A stretch of 64,000 nt of DNA from Vibrio plantisponsor. GTDB taxonomy: Bacteria > Pseudomonadota > Gammaproteobacteria > Enterobacterales > Vibrionaceae. The notes below the pieces were generated by a model. That model searched no databases. It was not told the origin of the DNA and saw only the letters and a list, made by a program, of their open reading frames with translations. The DNA is taken from contig NZ_JABEQC010000005.1 of NCBI RefSeq assembly GCF_013041605.1, positions 241,941 through 305,940 on the forward strand. Reading direction: 5' to 3'. Both the position numbers and the translations under genes were made by a program. This document shows, in pieces, positions 48,243 to 59,181 of the stretch (the first letter of the stretch is position 1; each line of letters starts with the position of its first letter).

Positions 48243-49436
48243 TTAATCTAACCAAGTAAAACGCAGAGTTTTCAACATAGGAACTGGCTCAGTCACGACC
48301 GACATTTCACCTTGTTGAGTTGATGAACCACTATCAACAGAGTTCACAACCGCAGGCTCAGTGGTTCCAAGCGCTGGATCTTGCGGCTCTTGAACTGGGC
48401 TTCCGTCTTCAACTGACGGTTCAACAGGTAAAGGTTGCGAAACTTCTTGCTCTGGAGCCTTCTTAACTTGAGCAATTCGTAGCACTTCTTGTTCGAAATC
48501 CTCTTCTGTCGCCAGCAAGTGAACATTGAATACCACTTCTTGACCTTGAATTTTAAGAATATCGAGTGAAGCCACTGAGCTTAACGCTTTTAAGCGTTTT
48601 TCTAATGAGAAAAAATCTTCGGCATTTTTAATAGAATCAAATGATGCTAGAACGGTTTGTGAAGACTCAGAACCAATTAGTACGGAGTTTTTCTTTGCAT
48701 AGTAGTCACTGATTTGATCGATCATGTCTGCCGCTGCTGTGCTTCCAGACGCTCTTCCTGTCATTGGCGCTTTCTGTGACTGAAGCATGTTGTAAGCATT
48801 TTGATCATACAGTGTCCAACGCAAATCGTTGCCTTGCGCTTTAACGACTAAGACTGCATCTGTTGGGTAACGGTCGCTTGCCAAGCTGATAGGTTTAATG
48901 AAACCACCCCAAAGATCAGAAATCTCTAACCCTGTAATGTCGTCAAAATCACCAACCGGAACCGTAATAGGCAACCCTCTCGCCAAGGATTCCTCTTTTA
49001 ACTGTTTTAGAATCTTAGAGTCAGAATGTTCCCAACTGATCACACGTTCGTATGGGGTCTCTTCCACCAGCCAAACGAGAAGGTTAGCGCGGTTTTCCGG
49101 CCAGAAAGGTAACTGAGCTTGAGTGATCAAAGAACGGATTTGCGGTGCGCTGAACTGCATCGTTATCGTAGAAACATCGTTTGTCTGACCATAACTAAAC
49201 TGGTTTAGATATTGGTTATATTTACTTAGCGCCTTTTGAATCACTTCATTGTTTGCGGCATCTTTATCGCCCGTAGCACGAACAATAACGTTTTGCATCC
49301 CCTGCGATCGAGCTTTGGCATCTGCATCATTTTGTGTCTGATCAATAACGACTTCTGTTTCGTACAGATTTACCGTGGTAAGTGCAGAAGCTGAAAGAGA
49401 GGTTAATCCCATCAGCAAAAAAGCTAAATAGCGCAT
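48243..49436 (-). CDS. DUF2066 domain protein, probably exported
   Basis: A 397-residue protein with an N-terminal signal peptide (MRYLAFLLMGLTSLSASA). DUF2066 motifs follow: VVIDQTQNDADAKARSQGMQ and NVIVRATGDKDA near residues 29-60. The C-terminal part is rich in Pro, Val and Glu, then ends in TLRFTWLD. ATG 49436, with AGGA 7 nt away, gives the signal peptide; the longer frame from 49532 is not plausible. Function is unknown. It is divergent from uraA. Confidence 0.83.
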   Translation of the reverse strand: MRYLAFLLMGLTSLSASALTTVNLYETEVVIDQTQNDADAKARSQGMQNVIVRATGDKDAANNEVIQKALSKYNQYLNQFSYGQTNDVSTITMQFSAPQIRSLITQAQLPFWPENRANLLVWLVEETPYERVISWEHSDSKILKQLKEESLARGLPITVPVGDFDDITGLEISDLWGGFIKPISLASDRYPTDAVLVVKAQGNDLRWTLYDQNAYNMLQSQKAPMTGRASGSTAAADMIDQISDYYAKKNSVLIGSESSQTVLASFDSIKNAEDFFSLEKRLKALSSVASLDILKIQGQEVVFNVHLLATEEDFEQEVLRIAQVKKAPEQEVSQPLPVEPSVEDGSPVQEPQDPALGTTEPAVVNSVDSGSSTQQGEMSVVTEPVPMLKTLRFTWLD

Positions 49437-49595
49437 ATTGTTCCTACGTTCTAAGTTTCTGAAAGTTGATGATAAGCAACTATCGTTTATGGGGCAAGGT
49501 GAGTGCTCACCACTGGTAACAAAAGTTTCCAAACTTTTACTTTGGCTCGCCGAATGTAAATGACAAAAGTGACAAAAATTGATCTAGTTTAAATG

Positions 49596-49607
49596 GCAAA
49601 CGTTTGC
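49596..49607. promoter_or_regulatory. PurR-type operator upstream of uraA
   Basis: GCAAACGTTTGC is a perfect 12-bp palindrome and matches the core of the PurR operator (ACGCAAACGTTTGCGT). It lies 48 nt upstream of the uraA start, so PurR would repress uracil uptake when purine levels are high. Confidence 0.75.
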
Positions 49608-49655
49608 AAAAGTGATAGAATCCCGCGAATTTTGTTTAGCTACAGGGAAAATACC

Positions 49656-50912
49656 ATGAAAAATGCCATTTTGGGCACTCAGATGCTGTTTGTTGCATTT
49701 GGGGCGTTAGTGCTAGTTCCGCTGCTGACGGGACTCGATCCTAACGTTGCTTTATTCGGTGCTGGTGCCGGCACATTACTCTTCCAAATTATTACCCGTC
49801 GTTCTGTTCCTATCTTCCTCGCTTCTTCTTTTGCCTTTATTGCTCCTATCATGTTTGGTGTTCAAACATGGGGTATTCCTGCAACTATGGGTGGCTTAGT
49901 CGCAGCAGGTGCTGTTTACATTGTTCTTGGCAGCTTCATTAAACTTCGCGGTGTAGAGTTCATCCACAAAATTCTTCCACCAGTGGTAGTTGGTCCAGTA
50001 ATTATGGTTATCGGTCTTGGTCTAGCACCAGCAGCGGTTAACATGGCGTTAGGTAAGAGTGGTGATGGCGCATTCCAACTGGTTGACGGTGATGCTTCTC
50101 TTTGGATTTCTTGTGTCTCTCTATTAGTGACCATCGTCGCTAGCGTATTTGCTAAAGGTTACTTTAAGTTAATCCCAATCGTGTGCGGCATTATTGCGGG
50201 TTACGCTCTGTCTCTATTCTTTGGCGTTGTAGACTTCACTCCTGTTCGTGAAGCGGCTTGGTTCGCAATGCCTAATTTCACTTTCCCAGAGTTCAACATC
50301 AACGCAATTCTATTCATGATCCCTGTTGCAATCGCTCCTGCGGTAGAGCACGTAGGTGACATGCTGGCAATTTCGAACGTAACGGGCAAAGACTATATTA
50401 AGAAGCCGGGTCTACACCGCACTATCGCGGGTGACGGAGCGGCTACCATGCTTGCTGCATTCTTAGGTGCTCCACCAAACACGACTTATTCAGAAGTGAC
50501 TGGCGCAGTAATGCTTACTAAAGCATTCAACCCAGTGATCATGACTTGGGCTGCCATCACAGCGATCGTACTTGCTCTTGTCGGTAAACTCGGCGCTCTA
50601 CTACAAACTATCCCTGTACCTGTAATGGGCGGCATCATGATTCTTCTGTTCGGTTCTATTGCAACAGTGGGTCTAAACACGCTAATCAAAAACCACGTTG
50701 ACCTACACAAATCACGCAACCTAGTGATTGTGGCAGTAACACTGGTATTTGGTATTGGCGGTATGGCTTTCGGCGTGGGTGACTTCAGCCTACAAGGCGT
50801 AAGCTTGTGTGGTATCGTTGCTATCCTACTAAACCTTCTTCTACCAAAAGATTTGGGCGAAAACCACGTTGTGGATAATGCTCAAATGGAAGAAGAAGCA
50901 CAAAATTCTTAA
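49656..50912 (+). CDS. uraA: Uracil permease UraA
   Basis: A 418-residue NCS2-family uracil:proton symporter with 14 membrane segments. FIAPIMFGVQTWGIPATMGG, VAIAPAVEHVGDMLAIS (with the substrate-binding Glu) and GAPPNTTYSEVTGAVMLTK are the family motifs. ATG 49656 follows AGGGAAA; the 21-residue extension from 49593 is polar. No upp gene is next to it. A PurR palindrome lies upstream. Confidence 0.95.
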   Translation: MKNAILGTQMLFVAFGALVLVPLLTGLDPNVALFGAGAGTLLFQIITRRSVPIFLASSFAFIAPIMFGVQTWGIPATMGGLVAAGAVYIVLGSFIKLRGVEFIHKILPPVVVGPVIMVIGLGLAPAAVNMALGKSGDGAFQLVDGDASLWISCVSLLVTIVASVFAKGYFKLIPIVCGIIAGYALSLFFGVVDFTPVREAAWFAMPNFTFPEFNINAILFMIPVAIAPAVEHVGDMLAISNVTGKDYIKKPGLHRTIAGDGAATMLAAFLGAPPNTTYSEVTGAVMLTKAFNPVIMTWAAITAIVLALVGKLGALLQTIPVPVMGGIMILLFGSIATVGLNTLIKNHVDLHKSRNLVIVAVTLVFGIGGMAFGVGDFSLQGVSLCGIVAILLNLLLPKDLGENHVVDNAQMEEEAQNS

Positions 50913-50934
50913 TAGAGAACAAATCATCTCTAGT

Positions 50935-50962
50935 AAAACGGCCTCAATAGAGGCCGTTTTTA
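50935..50962. terminator. Bidirectional terminator between uraA and ybaK
   Basis: ACGGCCTC and GAGGCCGT form an 8-bp stem flanked by AAAA and TTTTT. Confidence 0.92.
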
Positions 50963-50976
50963 TTTCTACAGACTAT

Positions 50977-51456
50977 TTATGCTTCAAGGCACAAATCGAC
51001 AAACTGCGCCCGCGTTAATGTCGCTAAATCTTGCGGTGCTAGCTCAATCTCCAATCCTCTCTTCCCTGCACTCACACACATGCTTGCCAGCTCAGTGGCA
51101 CTGTGGTGAATGAAAGTCGGTAGCGCTTTTTTTTGTCCTAAAGGACTGATTCCGCCAACCACATATCCGGTTGTTTTCTGCGCGATGTCTGGATTAGCCA
51201 TATCTGCTTTTTTGGCTTTTGCTGCTTTAGCAGCCAATTTGAGATTCAGTTTTTGGTCTACGGGAATAATTGCCACAGCGAGGTTTTTCTCTTCACCATT
51301 GAGGCAAAAAAGTAACGTTTTGAACACGGTTTTCGGGTCTTGGCCTAACGCTTCTGCCGCTTCTAAACCGTAGCTGGCGTTGTTGGGATCGTGTTCATAT
51401 TGGTGAATGGTGTGAGGGACTTTTTTCTTCTTCGCTAACTGAATTGCTGGGGTCAT
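50977..51456 (-). CDS. ybaK: Cys-tRNA(Pro)/(Cys) deacylase YbaK
   Basis: A 159-residue protein of the YbaK/ProX editing family that hydrolyses Cys-tRNA(Pro). HTIHQYEHDP at the start, the GQDPKTVFKTLLF segment and VGGISPLGQKKALPTF are conserved family motifs. K46 in KTL is the known key Lys of the E. coli enzyme. Its genomic neighbours share no known pathway. Confidence 0.93.
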   Translation of the reverse strand: MTPAIQLAKKKKVPHTIHQYEHDPNNASYGLEAAEALGQDPKTVFKTLLFCLNGEEKNLAVAIIPVDQKLNLKLAAKAAKAKKADMANPDIAQKTTGYVVGGISPLGQKKALPTFIHHSATELASMCVSAGKRGLEIELAPQDLATLTRAQFVDLCLEA

Positions 51457-51539
51457 TCTATTTCCTTACCACAATCTAACCTTTATTCCTCTGGTGGCTT
51501 AGCTTATCTCTTCTCGTTTCAATTTACATTAACAAAAAA

Positions 51540-51567
51540 AATAAGCGGTGTTTTCACACCGCTTATT
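51540..51567 (-). terminator. Terminator of nutA
   Basis: AATAAGCGGTGT and ACACCGCTTATT form a 12-bp stem, followed on the minus strand by TTTTTTTTG. Confidence 0.92.
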
Positions 51568-51593
51568 CCTTAGCAAATGAATCAACTTATTGA

Positions 51594-53255
51594 TTATTTA
51601 TAAACAATTTCACCAGAAGGCGCGTATTCGTTTACGTCAATTGGGCTGTTCGCTTCTAGGTAGTCTTTAAGAACTTCAGCATCCACGAAACCAGTGTTTA
51701 CGAAACCTTTACGGTCTGTAATCTTAGGATAGCCGTCACCACCAGCCGCGTTGAAACTTGGCACTGTGAAGCGATAAGTATCGTCTAGGCGAAGCTGTTT
51801 GCCACCGATAAACACGTTTGATACTTGACCGTCTTGCACGTGCATTGAGATACCAGCAAATTGCGCATACGCTCCTGAATCGACAGGTTTAGTCGCAACA
51901 ACATTTAGGTAATCAAGCACTTCCTGACCGCTCATATCGATGTAAGTCAGGATGTTTGCAAATGGTTGTACTTTTAGCACATCTTTATACGTGATATCGC
52001 CTGCTGCGATAGAGTCACGAACACCACCTGAGTTCATAACAGAGAAGTCTGCTTTTGCACGTTGCATATGCGCTGTAGCAATCAAGCGACCTAAGTTAGT
52101 TTGTTGGAAACGAACCACGTTACGGTCACCTTCCAACTTACCATTAGACTCAGCAACTTTTGCACCTAGCTGTGCTTGGCCTTTCTCTTGGTAAGGACGT
52201 AAGAACTCCAGCATTTCTTTGTTTTCTGGAATTTCAGTCGTTGCGATGACACGTTTGCTTTCACCGTTAACTTTCACTTTCTTCTTCAGGTTTACTGGAA
52301 TCAAGTCATAGCTAACCATGTTCAGTTCACCGTTACGGAACTCGTAATCAGCGCGACCAACATATTTACCCCATTCAAACGCTTGAACGATATAAGTGCC
52401 GTTTTGCATGTCTGGTTTACACTCGTCGCCAGGCGCGAATTTACCATTCACTACGTTCGGGCCTTCCATACACACAGGCTCTTGAGAGTGACCACCTACG
52501 ATCATATCCAAATCACCTTCATTCAAGTAACGAGCAAGTGCAACGTCACCCGGTGCGTTAATACCGTGTTCACCGTTTTGGTAGTGGCCCATATGAGTTA
52601 CTGCGATGATCAGATCTGGATGCTCAGTCTTTTTCAGCTCAGCGATAACTTTCTTCGCTTCTTCTTTAGGGTCACGGAAATCAATGCCGCCAATGTACTC
52701 TGGGTTACCAATTTTCGCTGTATCTTCTGTTGTTAAACCGATGACAGCGATCTTGATACCTTGCTTATCAAACATTTGGTAAGGCTGGAACAAACGCTTG
52801 CCAGTAGCCTTGTCGTAAATGTTTGCAGAAAGCATTGGGAAATCCGCCCACTCGCGCTGCTTGAACAGCACTTCTAACGGGTTATCGAACTCGTGGTTAC
52901 CTAATGCCATAGCATCGTAACCAATCTTGGTCATACCTTTGAAATCAGGCTCAGCGTCTTGCAGGTCTGACTCAGGAACACCCGTGTTGATGTCACCACC
53001 AGAAAGTAGCAACAAGCTGCCGCCTTCTGCTTCAACTTGAGCACGAATATCGTCGATTAAAGTCTTACGAGCGGCCATGCCGTACTCGCCATATTGGTTT
53101 TGCCAAAAACGACCGTGGTGGTCATTGGTGTGAAGCACCGTCAGTTTGTACGTTTTATCTGCTTCCCACTCGTGAGCAGGTTGAGTCGCACAGCCTGCCA
53201 ATGACGCTAAAATAGCGGTACTTAAAACCGTTTTAAGAATAAAGCCTTGTTTCAT
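51594..53255 (-). CDS. nutA: 5'-nucleotidase lipoprotein NutA (UshA family)
   Basis: A 553-residue periplasmic or outer-membrane lipoprotein. The signal peptide ends in LASLAGC. The metallophosphatase domain has LHTNDHHGRF near 42-51, the GGD segment and GNHEFDN; the C-terminal nucleotide-binding domain starts near 340. NutA is the chloride-dependent 5'-nucleotidase described in Vibrio, allowing growth on ATP, AMP and other nucleotides. ATG 53255 has AAAGG 7 nt upstream, favouring it over ATG 53261. Export plus uraA nearby suggest nucleotide salvage. Confidence 0.93.
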   Translation of the reverse strand: MKQGFILKTVLSTAILASLAGCATQPAHEWEADKTYKLTVLHTNDHHGRFWQNQYGEYGMAARKTLIDDIRAQVEAEGGSLLLLSGGDINTGVPESDLQDAEPDFKGMTKIGYDAMALGNHEFDNPLEVLFKQREWADFPMLSANIYDKATGKRLFQPYQMFDKQGIKIAVIGLTTEDTAKIGNPEYIGGIDFRDPKEEAKKVIAELKKTEHPDLIIAVTHMGHYQNGEHGINAPGDVALARYLNEGDLDMIVGGHSQEPVCMEGPNVVNGKFAPGDECKPDMQNGTYIVQAFEWGKYVGRADYEFRNGELNMVSYDLIPVNLKKKVKVNGESKRVIATTEIPENKEMLEFLRPYQEKGQAQLGAKVAESNGKLEGDRNVVRFQQTNLGRLIATAHMQRAKADFSVMNSGGVRDSIAAGDITYKDVLKVQPFANILTYIDMSGQEVLDYLNVVATKPVDSGAYAQFAGISMHVQDGQVSNVFIGGKQLRLDDTYRFTVPSFNAAGGDGYPKITDRKGFVNTGFVDAEVLKDYLEANSPIDVNEYAPSGEIVYK

Positions 53256-53570
53256 TGTCATACCTTTGAGCTGATGAATTCCACTACTAATAATTTTTAA
53301 GCCTAGATCAATCTGTTTTCTGTTGAGTTCACTTGCGATTGACCTTTAAAAATAGATCTAACCTTAAAATAACCTCGCACAAGTGACAGAGTTATTTCAT
53401 ATTTATGTCTAATAGATCACAACAGAAACGTCAAAAAATTTAGTCACTTAATTGGCTAAATAGTAAAACTAGTTGATTGAAGCCATTTTTTTTACTTTTT
53501 CTTCATTTAGTAAGATGAATTTGTGAATGAAATCGTTTGCTCAACGATTTAGTCACTGTCTGGCAGGCAT
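53256..53570. other. Upstream region of nutA with a possible CRP site
   Basis: This AT-rich stretch of about 315 nt lies between nutA and the kdsA terminator. It holds TGTCT-N6-TCACA at 53406-53421 (read on the minus strand as TGTGA-N6-AGACA), 8 of 10 CRP consensus bases. No reading frame of convincing length is present. It is presumably the nutA promoter region. Confidence 0.4.
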
Positions 53571-53599
53571 AAAAAAGCCACCCGAAGGTGGCTTTTTTT
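53571..53599 (-). terminator. Terminator of the hemA-kdsA operon
   Basis: On the minus strand GCCACC and GGTGGC enclose a TTCG loop, followed by a run of six T. It lies 18 nt after kdsA. Confidence 0.92.
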
Positions 53600-53617
53600 A
53601 CACGAAAATTCATTGCA

Positions 53618-54487
<870 letters not shown>

Positions 54488-55297
54488 TTAATGCAAGGTC
54501 ACAGTACTATGACTGAGTGCATGCATTTGAGTTTTTAATAATTCTGCTGCTGGATCATCAGGGCAATTATCAATAAAGAACTGATAATCAGACATTGCTA
54601 CCTGATGACAATCTAATTGCTGATAAATATAGCCTCTATCACGGATTTCGTATGGGTCATCCGGAACAAAAGTCAGGGCTAAATCGGTACATCTCAGTGC
54701 AAGAGTGTATCTCTCTTCACGCAATAAGGCACTTTTTAGCAAGGCAAGCCAACGACCAATGATCGTCGGATGATCGGTCACTTTGAGATCCTCAGCTTTC
54801 AATTTAGCCAGAGGGCCTTTCATACCAATCAACCACGCTTGTAACGTATGGTTTGAGACATACTCACCCGTAAATGGGTTCAAGTAATGATTGGTTTCGT
54901 CTGGCCAGTTCACCTGCAATAAAAATTGCGTCGGAAAGGTAATGCCTTGCAGTGGAAAACCAAGTTTACGGCCGAAGTAGAGAAGCAACGCGCCTAAGCT
55001 CACAGGAACGCCTTTGCGTCTCTCTAATACTTTGTCGATAAAAGCATTGTCGGAGTCATAATACGCTTCACGATCGCCGATGAATCCCCACTCTTTATAA
55101 AACAAGTGTAAGAATGCATCGAAACGCTCTTTCGGTTCTGCTTTATCCGCTAATCTGACTTCAGCTTCGTTTAGTAGACGGCTTAACTCTTGCTCAGCCC
55201 ATTCTACTTGAGTTTCTGGATCAATGGATTTATTGAGGATTAATGCACCCTCAACCAGTTCCATCTCATCAAAATCTTCATCAAATAAGTCAAGCAT
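54488..55297 (-). CDS. sirB1: SirB1 family protein (transglutaminase-like core plus TPR)
   Basis: A 269-residue cytoplasmic protein. The first 190 residues form a transglutaminase-like domain (RKGVPVSLGALLLYFGRKLG, then FPTQFLLQVNW), and the C-terminal part has TPR-like repeats (DLALTFVPDDPYEIRDRGYI). SirB1 function is unknown; it is consistently found between prmC/sirB2 and kdsA. A 49-nt gap separates it from sirB2. Confidence 0.9.
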   Translation of the reverse strand: MLDLFDEDFDEMELVEGALILNKSIDPETQVEWAEQELSRLLNEAEVRLADKAEPKERFDAFLHLFYKEWGFIGDREAYYDSDNAFIDKVLERRKGVPVSLGALLLYFGRKLGFPLQGITFPTQFLLQVNWPDETNHYLNPFTGEYVSNHTLQAWLIGMKGPLAKLKAEDLKVTDHPTIIGRWLALLKSALLREERYTLALRCTDLALTFVPDDPYEIRDRGYIYQQLDCHQVAMSDYQFFIDNCPDDPAAELLKTQMHALSHSTVTLH

Positions 55298-55346
55298 TTA
55301 ACTACTCTTTATTCGCTAACTGGGATTATTCTGACTAGGTTAGTGA

Positions 55347-55730
55347 TTAGCCGAAAAATACAGGTACTTTTGTTACTGCAACTTTACCAGCCATGCCTAA
55401 CCAACCTAATGCACCGAAAAATGCAAAGGTACGCAGTAAGTTATTACGCGCTAACTTAAGGGTGAAGAAACCCAGAGCGATATAAGCCAGGACACAGGTC
55501 AGTTTTTCTGTCATCCAAGGTGCGGCTGCAGTAAATGGGATGAAACCAGTAATAAAAATTAAACCGACGCCAGATAACAACAAGAAGGTATCAACAACGT
55601 GTGGTGTGATTTTCAGAAATTTATTCTGCAGATGCTTTGAGTTCATCATCAGTAATACATAGCGAACTGACAGCAACAGAGCACTGATCGCAATCGTCAG
55701 CATATGGAAATGTTTTAAACCTTCGTACAT
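55347..55730 (-). CDS. sirB2: SirB2 family membrane protein
   Basis: A 127-residue protein with four membrane helices. YEGLKHFHMLTIAISALLLSVRY is the conserved N-terminus. It is the SirB2 family, function unknown, named from effects on Salmonella invasion gene expression. It lies 46 nt after prmC in the hemA operon. Confidence 0.9.
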   Translation of the reverse strand: MYEGLKHFHMLTIAISALLLSVRYVLLMMNSKHLQNKFLKITPHVVDTFLLLSGVGLIFITGFIPFTAAAPWMTEKLTCVLAYIALGFFTLKLARNNLLRTFAFFGALGWLGMAGKVAVTKVPVFFG

Positions 55731-55776
55731 CTTTATCCTCTTTACGCCTGATATGACTTTTTATTCGATATCGTTT

Positions 55777-56640
55777 TTATTTGATATTAGTTTCTATGCG
55801 ATATTGGCCTAAGGTAACACGATCATTACCAGCATAATCCTTTTGTGTTTCAACATTGCTATAGCCGAAGGCTTGCAAAATCTCTCTTACTGCCGCGCCT
55901 TGGTCGTAACCATGTTCAAACAGTAACCAACCTTCATTTAACAGATAATCACGAGCATTCTCGCTGATGGTCTTTATATCCGCTAACCCGTTGTCTTGAG
56001 CGACCAATGCACTTTTCGGTTCAAAACGCACATCGCCAAGGGTTAAATGAGGATCGTTTTCTTCAATATATGGCGGGTTTGAAACCACTAAAGCAAACTT
56101 TGTACCCACTGGTACAGGGGTAAACCAGCTTCCGTTCCAAAACGACGCATTGGTAATGCCTAATCGTGCGGCATTGTCGCTTGCGAGCTGCCAAGCTTCT
56201 TCTCGTAAATCAATGCCAAACACTTTACGTTGTGGCAGTTCAGAAGCCAGAGCCAACGCTATCGCGCCTGTTCCCGTTCCCAAATCCAAGATATCACCAT
56301 CGATAAGCTGAGCTTTATCTAACGCCAGTTCCACCAACCTTTCGGTATCGGGTCTTGGAATCAAAGTCGAAGGCGACACTTTAAGTGGCAGTGACCAAAA
56401 CTCGCGTTCACCAATGATATAGGCAACTGGCTCACCCGCTTTTCTGCGTTCAATCAGTGCGTCGAATTGGTTCTGCTGCTGGGTATCGAGAGATTTATCT
56501 GGCCATGTGAGAAGGTAGGAACGTGGCTTGTCTAGTACATGGCAAAGTAGCACGTTAGCGTCGAGAGACGGCGAATCACTGCCGCTCTCGATCAATTGCT
56601 CTGCTGCCGCTTTTAATGCGGCCTCAATGGTCAGCAACAT
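55777..56640 (-). CDS. prmC: Release factor glutamine methyltransferase PrmC (HemK)
   Basis: A 287-residue SAM methyltransferase that methylates the GGQ glutamine of RF1 and RF2, which raises termination efficiency. DLGTGTG at 119-125 is motif I and NPPY at 188-191 holds the target glutamine. It lies 3 nt after prfA, its own substrate gene. A paralogue, prmB, is near the left end of the window. Confidence 0.96.
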   Translation of the reverse strand: MLLTIEAALKAAAEQLIESGSDSPSLDANVLLCHVLDKPRSYLLTWPDKSLDTQQQNQFDALIERRKAGEPVAYIIGEREFWSLPLKVSPSTLIPRPDTERLVELALDKAQLIDGDILDLGTGTGAIALALASELPQRKVFGIDLREEAWQLASDNAARLGITNASFWNGSWFTPVPVGTKFALVVSNPPYIEENDPHLTLGDVRFEPKSALVAQDNGLADIKTISENARDYLLNEGWLLFEHGYDQGAAVREILQAFGYSNVETQKDYAGNDRVTLGQYRIETNIK

Positions 56641-56643
56641 TGA

Positions 56644-57732
56644 TTAGTTGTGCTCTGAAAGTGCAGCTAACTGATCCGCTTGATGCTCTTGTAGTACTGG
56701 GTCGATCAGCGCTTGTAGATCGCCTTCCATCACTTCACTTAAACGGTAAACTGTTAAGTTAATACGGTGATCAGATACGCGGCCTTGTGGATAGTTGTAA
56801 GTACGGATACGGTCACTGCGATCACCAGAACCTAATAGGTTGCGACGTGTATCTGACACTTCTGCCGCACGCTTAGCGAGTTCAGCCTGAGCAATACGAG
56901 CGGCAAGTACCGCCATCGCTTTTGCTTTGTTCTTATGCTGTGAACGCTCGTCCTGACACTCTACTACGGTACCTGTTGGTAAGTGAGTAATACGGATTGC
57001 TGAATCCGTGGTGTTAACGTGCTGACCACCTGCGCCCGAAGAACGGAATGTATCGATTTTCAGATCGCTGGCTTTAATTTCCGGAATTTCTGCTTCTGGT
57101 ACTTCAGCCATTACTGCTACCGTACAGGCAGAAGTATGAACACGACCTTGTGATTCCGTTGCTGGAACACGTTGTACACGGTGACCGCCTGATTCAAACT
57201 TCAGTACACCGTATGCGCCATCGCCGTTCACTTTCGCGATCATCTCTTTATAACCACCGTGTTCTGCTTCGTTTGAAGACATCACTTCAATGCGCCAGCC
57301 TCTTTTCTCTGCATAACGGCTGTACATACGGAATAGGTCGCCTGCGAAGATACCCGCTTCATCACCACCTGCGCCTGCACGAATTTCCAGGAAGCAGTTA
57401 CGGTCGTCGTTTGGATCTTTTGGCAGCAGAAGAATTTGCAGCTCGTCAGTTAGACGCTCGATTGCCGCTTTTGCTTCTTTCATCTCTTCCTGAGCCATTT
57501 CACGCATTTCAGCGTCATCTTCTTTGGTCATCTCTTCAGCTGCAGCCAAATCTTCTTGAGCTTGCTGATAAGCTTGGAAACACTTAGTGATCTCTTCAAG
57601 CTGAGAGTACTCTTTTGACAGAGCACGGAATTTATCTTGATCACCAATAACCGCAGGGTCACCCAGCAGGTGTTGAACCTCTTCATAACGTTCAACAAGA
57701 GATTCAAGCTTCACTAAAATCGACGAGTTCAT
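56644..57732 (-). CDS. prfA: Peptide chain release factor 1 (RF1)
   Basis: A 362-residue factor that reads UAG and UAA. The codon-recognition tripeptide P-A-T is at 190-192 and the catalytic GGQ is at 235-237. It lies between hemA and prmC, as in E. coli and vibrios. The initial coiled region 1-100 is intact. Confidence 0.98.
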   Translation of the reverse strand: MNSSILVKLESLVERYEEVQHLLGDPAVIGDQDKFRALSKEYSQLEEITKCFQAYQQAQEDLAAAEEMTKEDDAEMREMAQEEMKEAKAAIERLTDELQILLLPKDPNDDRNCFLEIRAGAGGDEAGIFAGDLFRMYSRYAEKRGWRIEVMSSNEAEHGGYKEMIAKVNGDGAYGVLKFESGGHRVQRVPATESQGRVHTSACTVAVMAEVPEAEIPEIKASDLKIDTFRSSGAGGQHVNTTDSAIRITHLPTGTVVECQDERSQHKNKAKAMAVLAARIAQAELAKRAAEVSDTRRNLLGSGDRSDRIRTYNYPQGRVSDHRINLTVYRLSEVMEGDLQALIDPVLQEHQADQLAALSEHN

Positions 57733-57761
57733 AATTTCTTCTTTAAATTCAGAGTTACAGA

Positions 57762-59021
57762 TTACTGTGAGTCTTCAAGACCCAAGCTTTGTCTGATAAT
57801 GGCAAGTTTTGCCGGTTCACCTAACTCCGCAGCGCTTTGCATCGCTCGGGTTGGGTTATGAATAAGTTTGTTGGTGAGCTTGTTACTCAGCTCCACCAAT
57901 AGTTTTTCTGGGTCTCCGCCCGCCGCTAAAGCCTGTAAGCTTTTTGATAGCAATTCTTCGCGGATATCGTTGGCTGCTTTACGGTAGTCACGAATACTAT
58001 CAACCGCTTGCAGTGAGCGCATCCAGCTCATGAAAGCCGCGCTTTCTTCGCTGACGATCGCTTCAGCCTGAATCGCTTCTACTTTGCGCTGCTCAATGTT
58101 GCTATCCACGATAGATTGCAAATCATCGACCGAATACAGATAAGCATCATTAAGATCACCTACTTGTGATTCGATATCACGTGGTACGGCAATATCCACA
58201 AACAGCATTGGCTGATGACGGCGTTTTTTCAGAGCGCTTTCTACCATCCCCTTGCCTATTATAGGTAAAGGACTGGCTGTTGAGCTGATAACGATATCGG
58301 CAAAATGCAGGTGATCCGGTATTTCGTTCAATGCAATCACTTCTGCATTGAACTCTTCCGCCAAACTCATTGCTCGCTCACGGGTTCGGTTAGCCACAAT
58401 AATACGTTTACAGTTGTGGCCCGCCAGATGTTTTGCCACCAGTTCAATGGTTTCACCCGCACCGACAAGCAGCACAGTCGCATCCGACAGCGATTCGAAA
58501 ATGTGTTTTGCCAGAGTACAAGCAGCGTAAGCCACCGACACGGCACTACCACCAATTTCAGTTTCTGTACGAACACGTTTAGCGACAGAGAATGCTTTCT
58601 GGAACCATTTATCGAGCGATGAATCAACGGCGTTGTTTTTACGAGAGTCCGCGTACGCTTGTTTTACCTGCCCAAGAATCTGCGGTTCACCCAATACCAG
58701 TGAATCCAGACCACAAGAGACTCGCATTAGATGACGAATCGCTGCTTGGTCTTCATGAACATAGAGGCTAGGTTTCAAATCTTCAGGGCTGACGTTGTGA
58801 AACTGGGTCAACCATTCGATCAGTTTGTTCTTACTTGATGATTTAACATCACAATAAATTTCAGTACGGTTACACGTCGAAAGAATGACACTTCCGTTCA
58901 CGTGTGAGTCAGCAGACAACTGGCCAAGCGCCTCAGATAATTTCTCTGGGCCGAAAGCCACTTTTTCTCGTAACTCAACCGAAGCCGTATTGTGATTGAT
59001 ACCAATAGCAAGCAAGGACAT
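57762..59021 (-). CDS. hemA: Glutamyl-tRNA reductase HemA
   Basis: A 419-residue NADPH enzyme making glutamate-1-semialdehyde, the first step of tetrapyrrole synthesis by the C5 route. Catalytic Cys50 is in [11 protein letters not shown]. The NADPH-binding [17 protein letters not shown] and the C-terminal dimerisation domain are intact. It heads the operon hemA-prfA-prmC-sirB2-sirB1-kdsA and is divergent from lolB. An inverted repeat lies in its promoter region. Confidence 0.97.
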   Translation of the reverse strand: MSLLAIGINHNTASVELREKVAFGPEKLSEALGQLSADSHVNGSVILSTCNRTEIYCDVKSSSKNKLIEWLTQFHNVSPEDLKPSLYVHEDQAAIRHLMRVSCGLDSLVLGEPQILGQVKQAYADSRKNNAVDSSLDKWFQKAFSVAKRVRTETEIGGSAVSVAYAACTLAKHIFESLSDATVLLVGAGETIELVAKHLAGHNCKRIIVANRTRERAMSLAEEFNAEVIALNEIPDHLHFADIVISSTASPLPIIGKGMVESALKKRRHQPMLFVDIAVPRDIESQVGDLNDAYLYSVDDLQSIVDSNIEQRKVEAIQAEAIVSEESAAFMSWMRSLQAVDSIRDYRKAANDIREELLSKSLQALAAGGDPEKLLVELSNKLTNKLIHNPTRAMQSAAELGEPAKLAIIRQSLGLEDSQ

Positions 59022-59052
59022 CTATCGAGGATTCTCTGGTAAGAAATGAATT

Positions 59053-59079
59053 AGGGGCAGAATTTTACTTTATGCCCCT
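59053..59079. other. Inverted repeat in the hemA promoter region
   Basis: AGGGGCA and TGCCCCT are separated by 13 bases, between hemA and lolB. On the minus strand a TAAAGT/TAAAAT -10-like element falls between the arms, preceded by TTGCTC at an 18-nt spacing. It could be an operator or a transcript hairpin. Confidence 0.4.
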
Positions 59080-59181
59080 TGTGATTGAAAGAGCAACGAG
59101 GATTTGTTTTCCCGACTTCGTGATATCAATGATATAGTAATGCCAGTTTCACTCACTTTGCAGGACAAATAACGAGCAATT

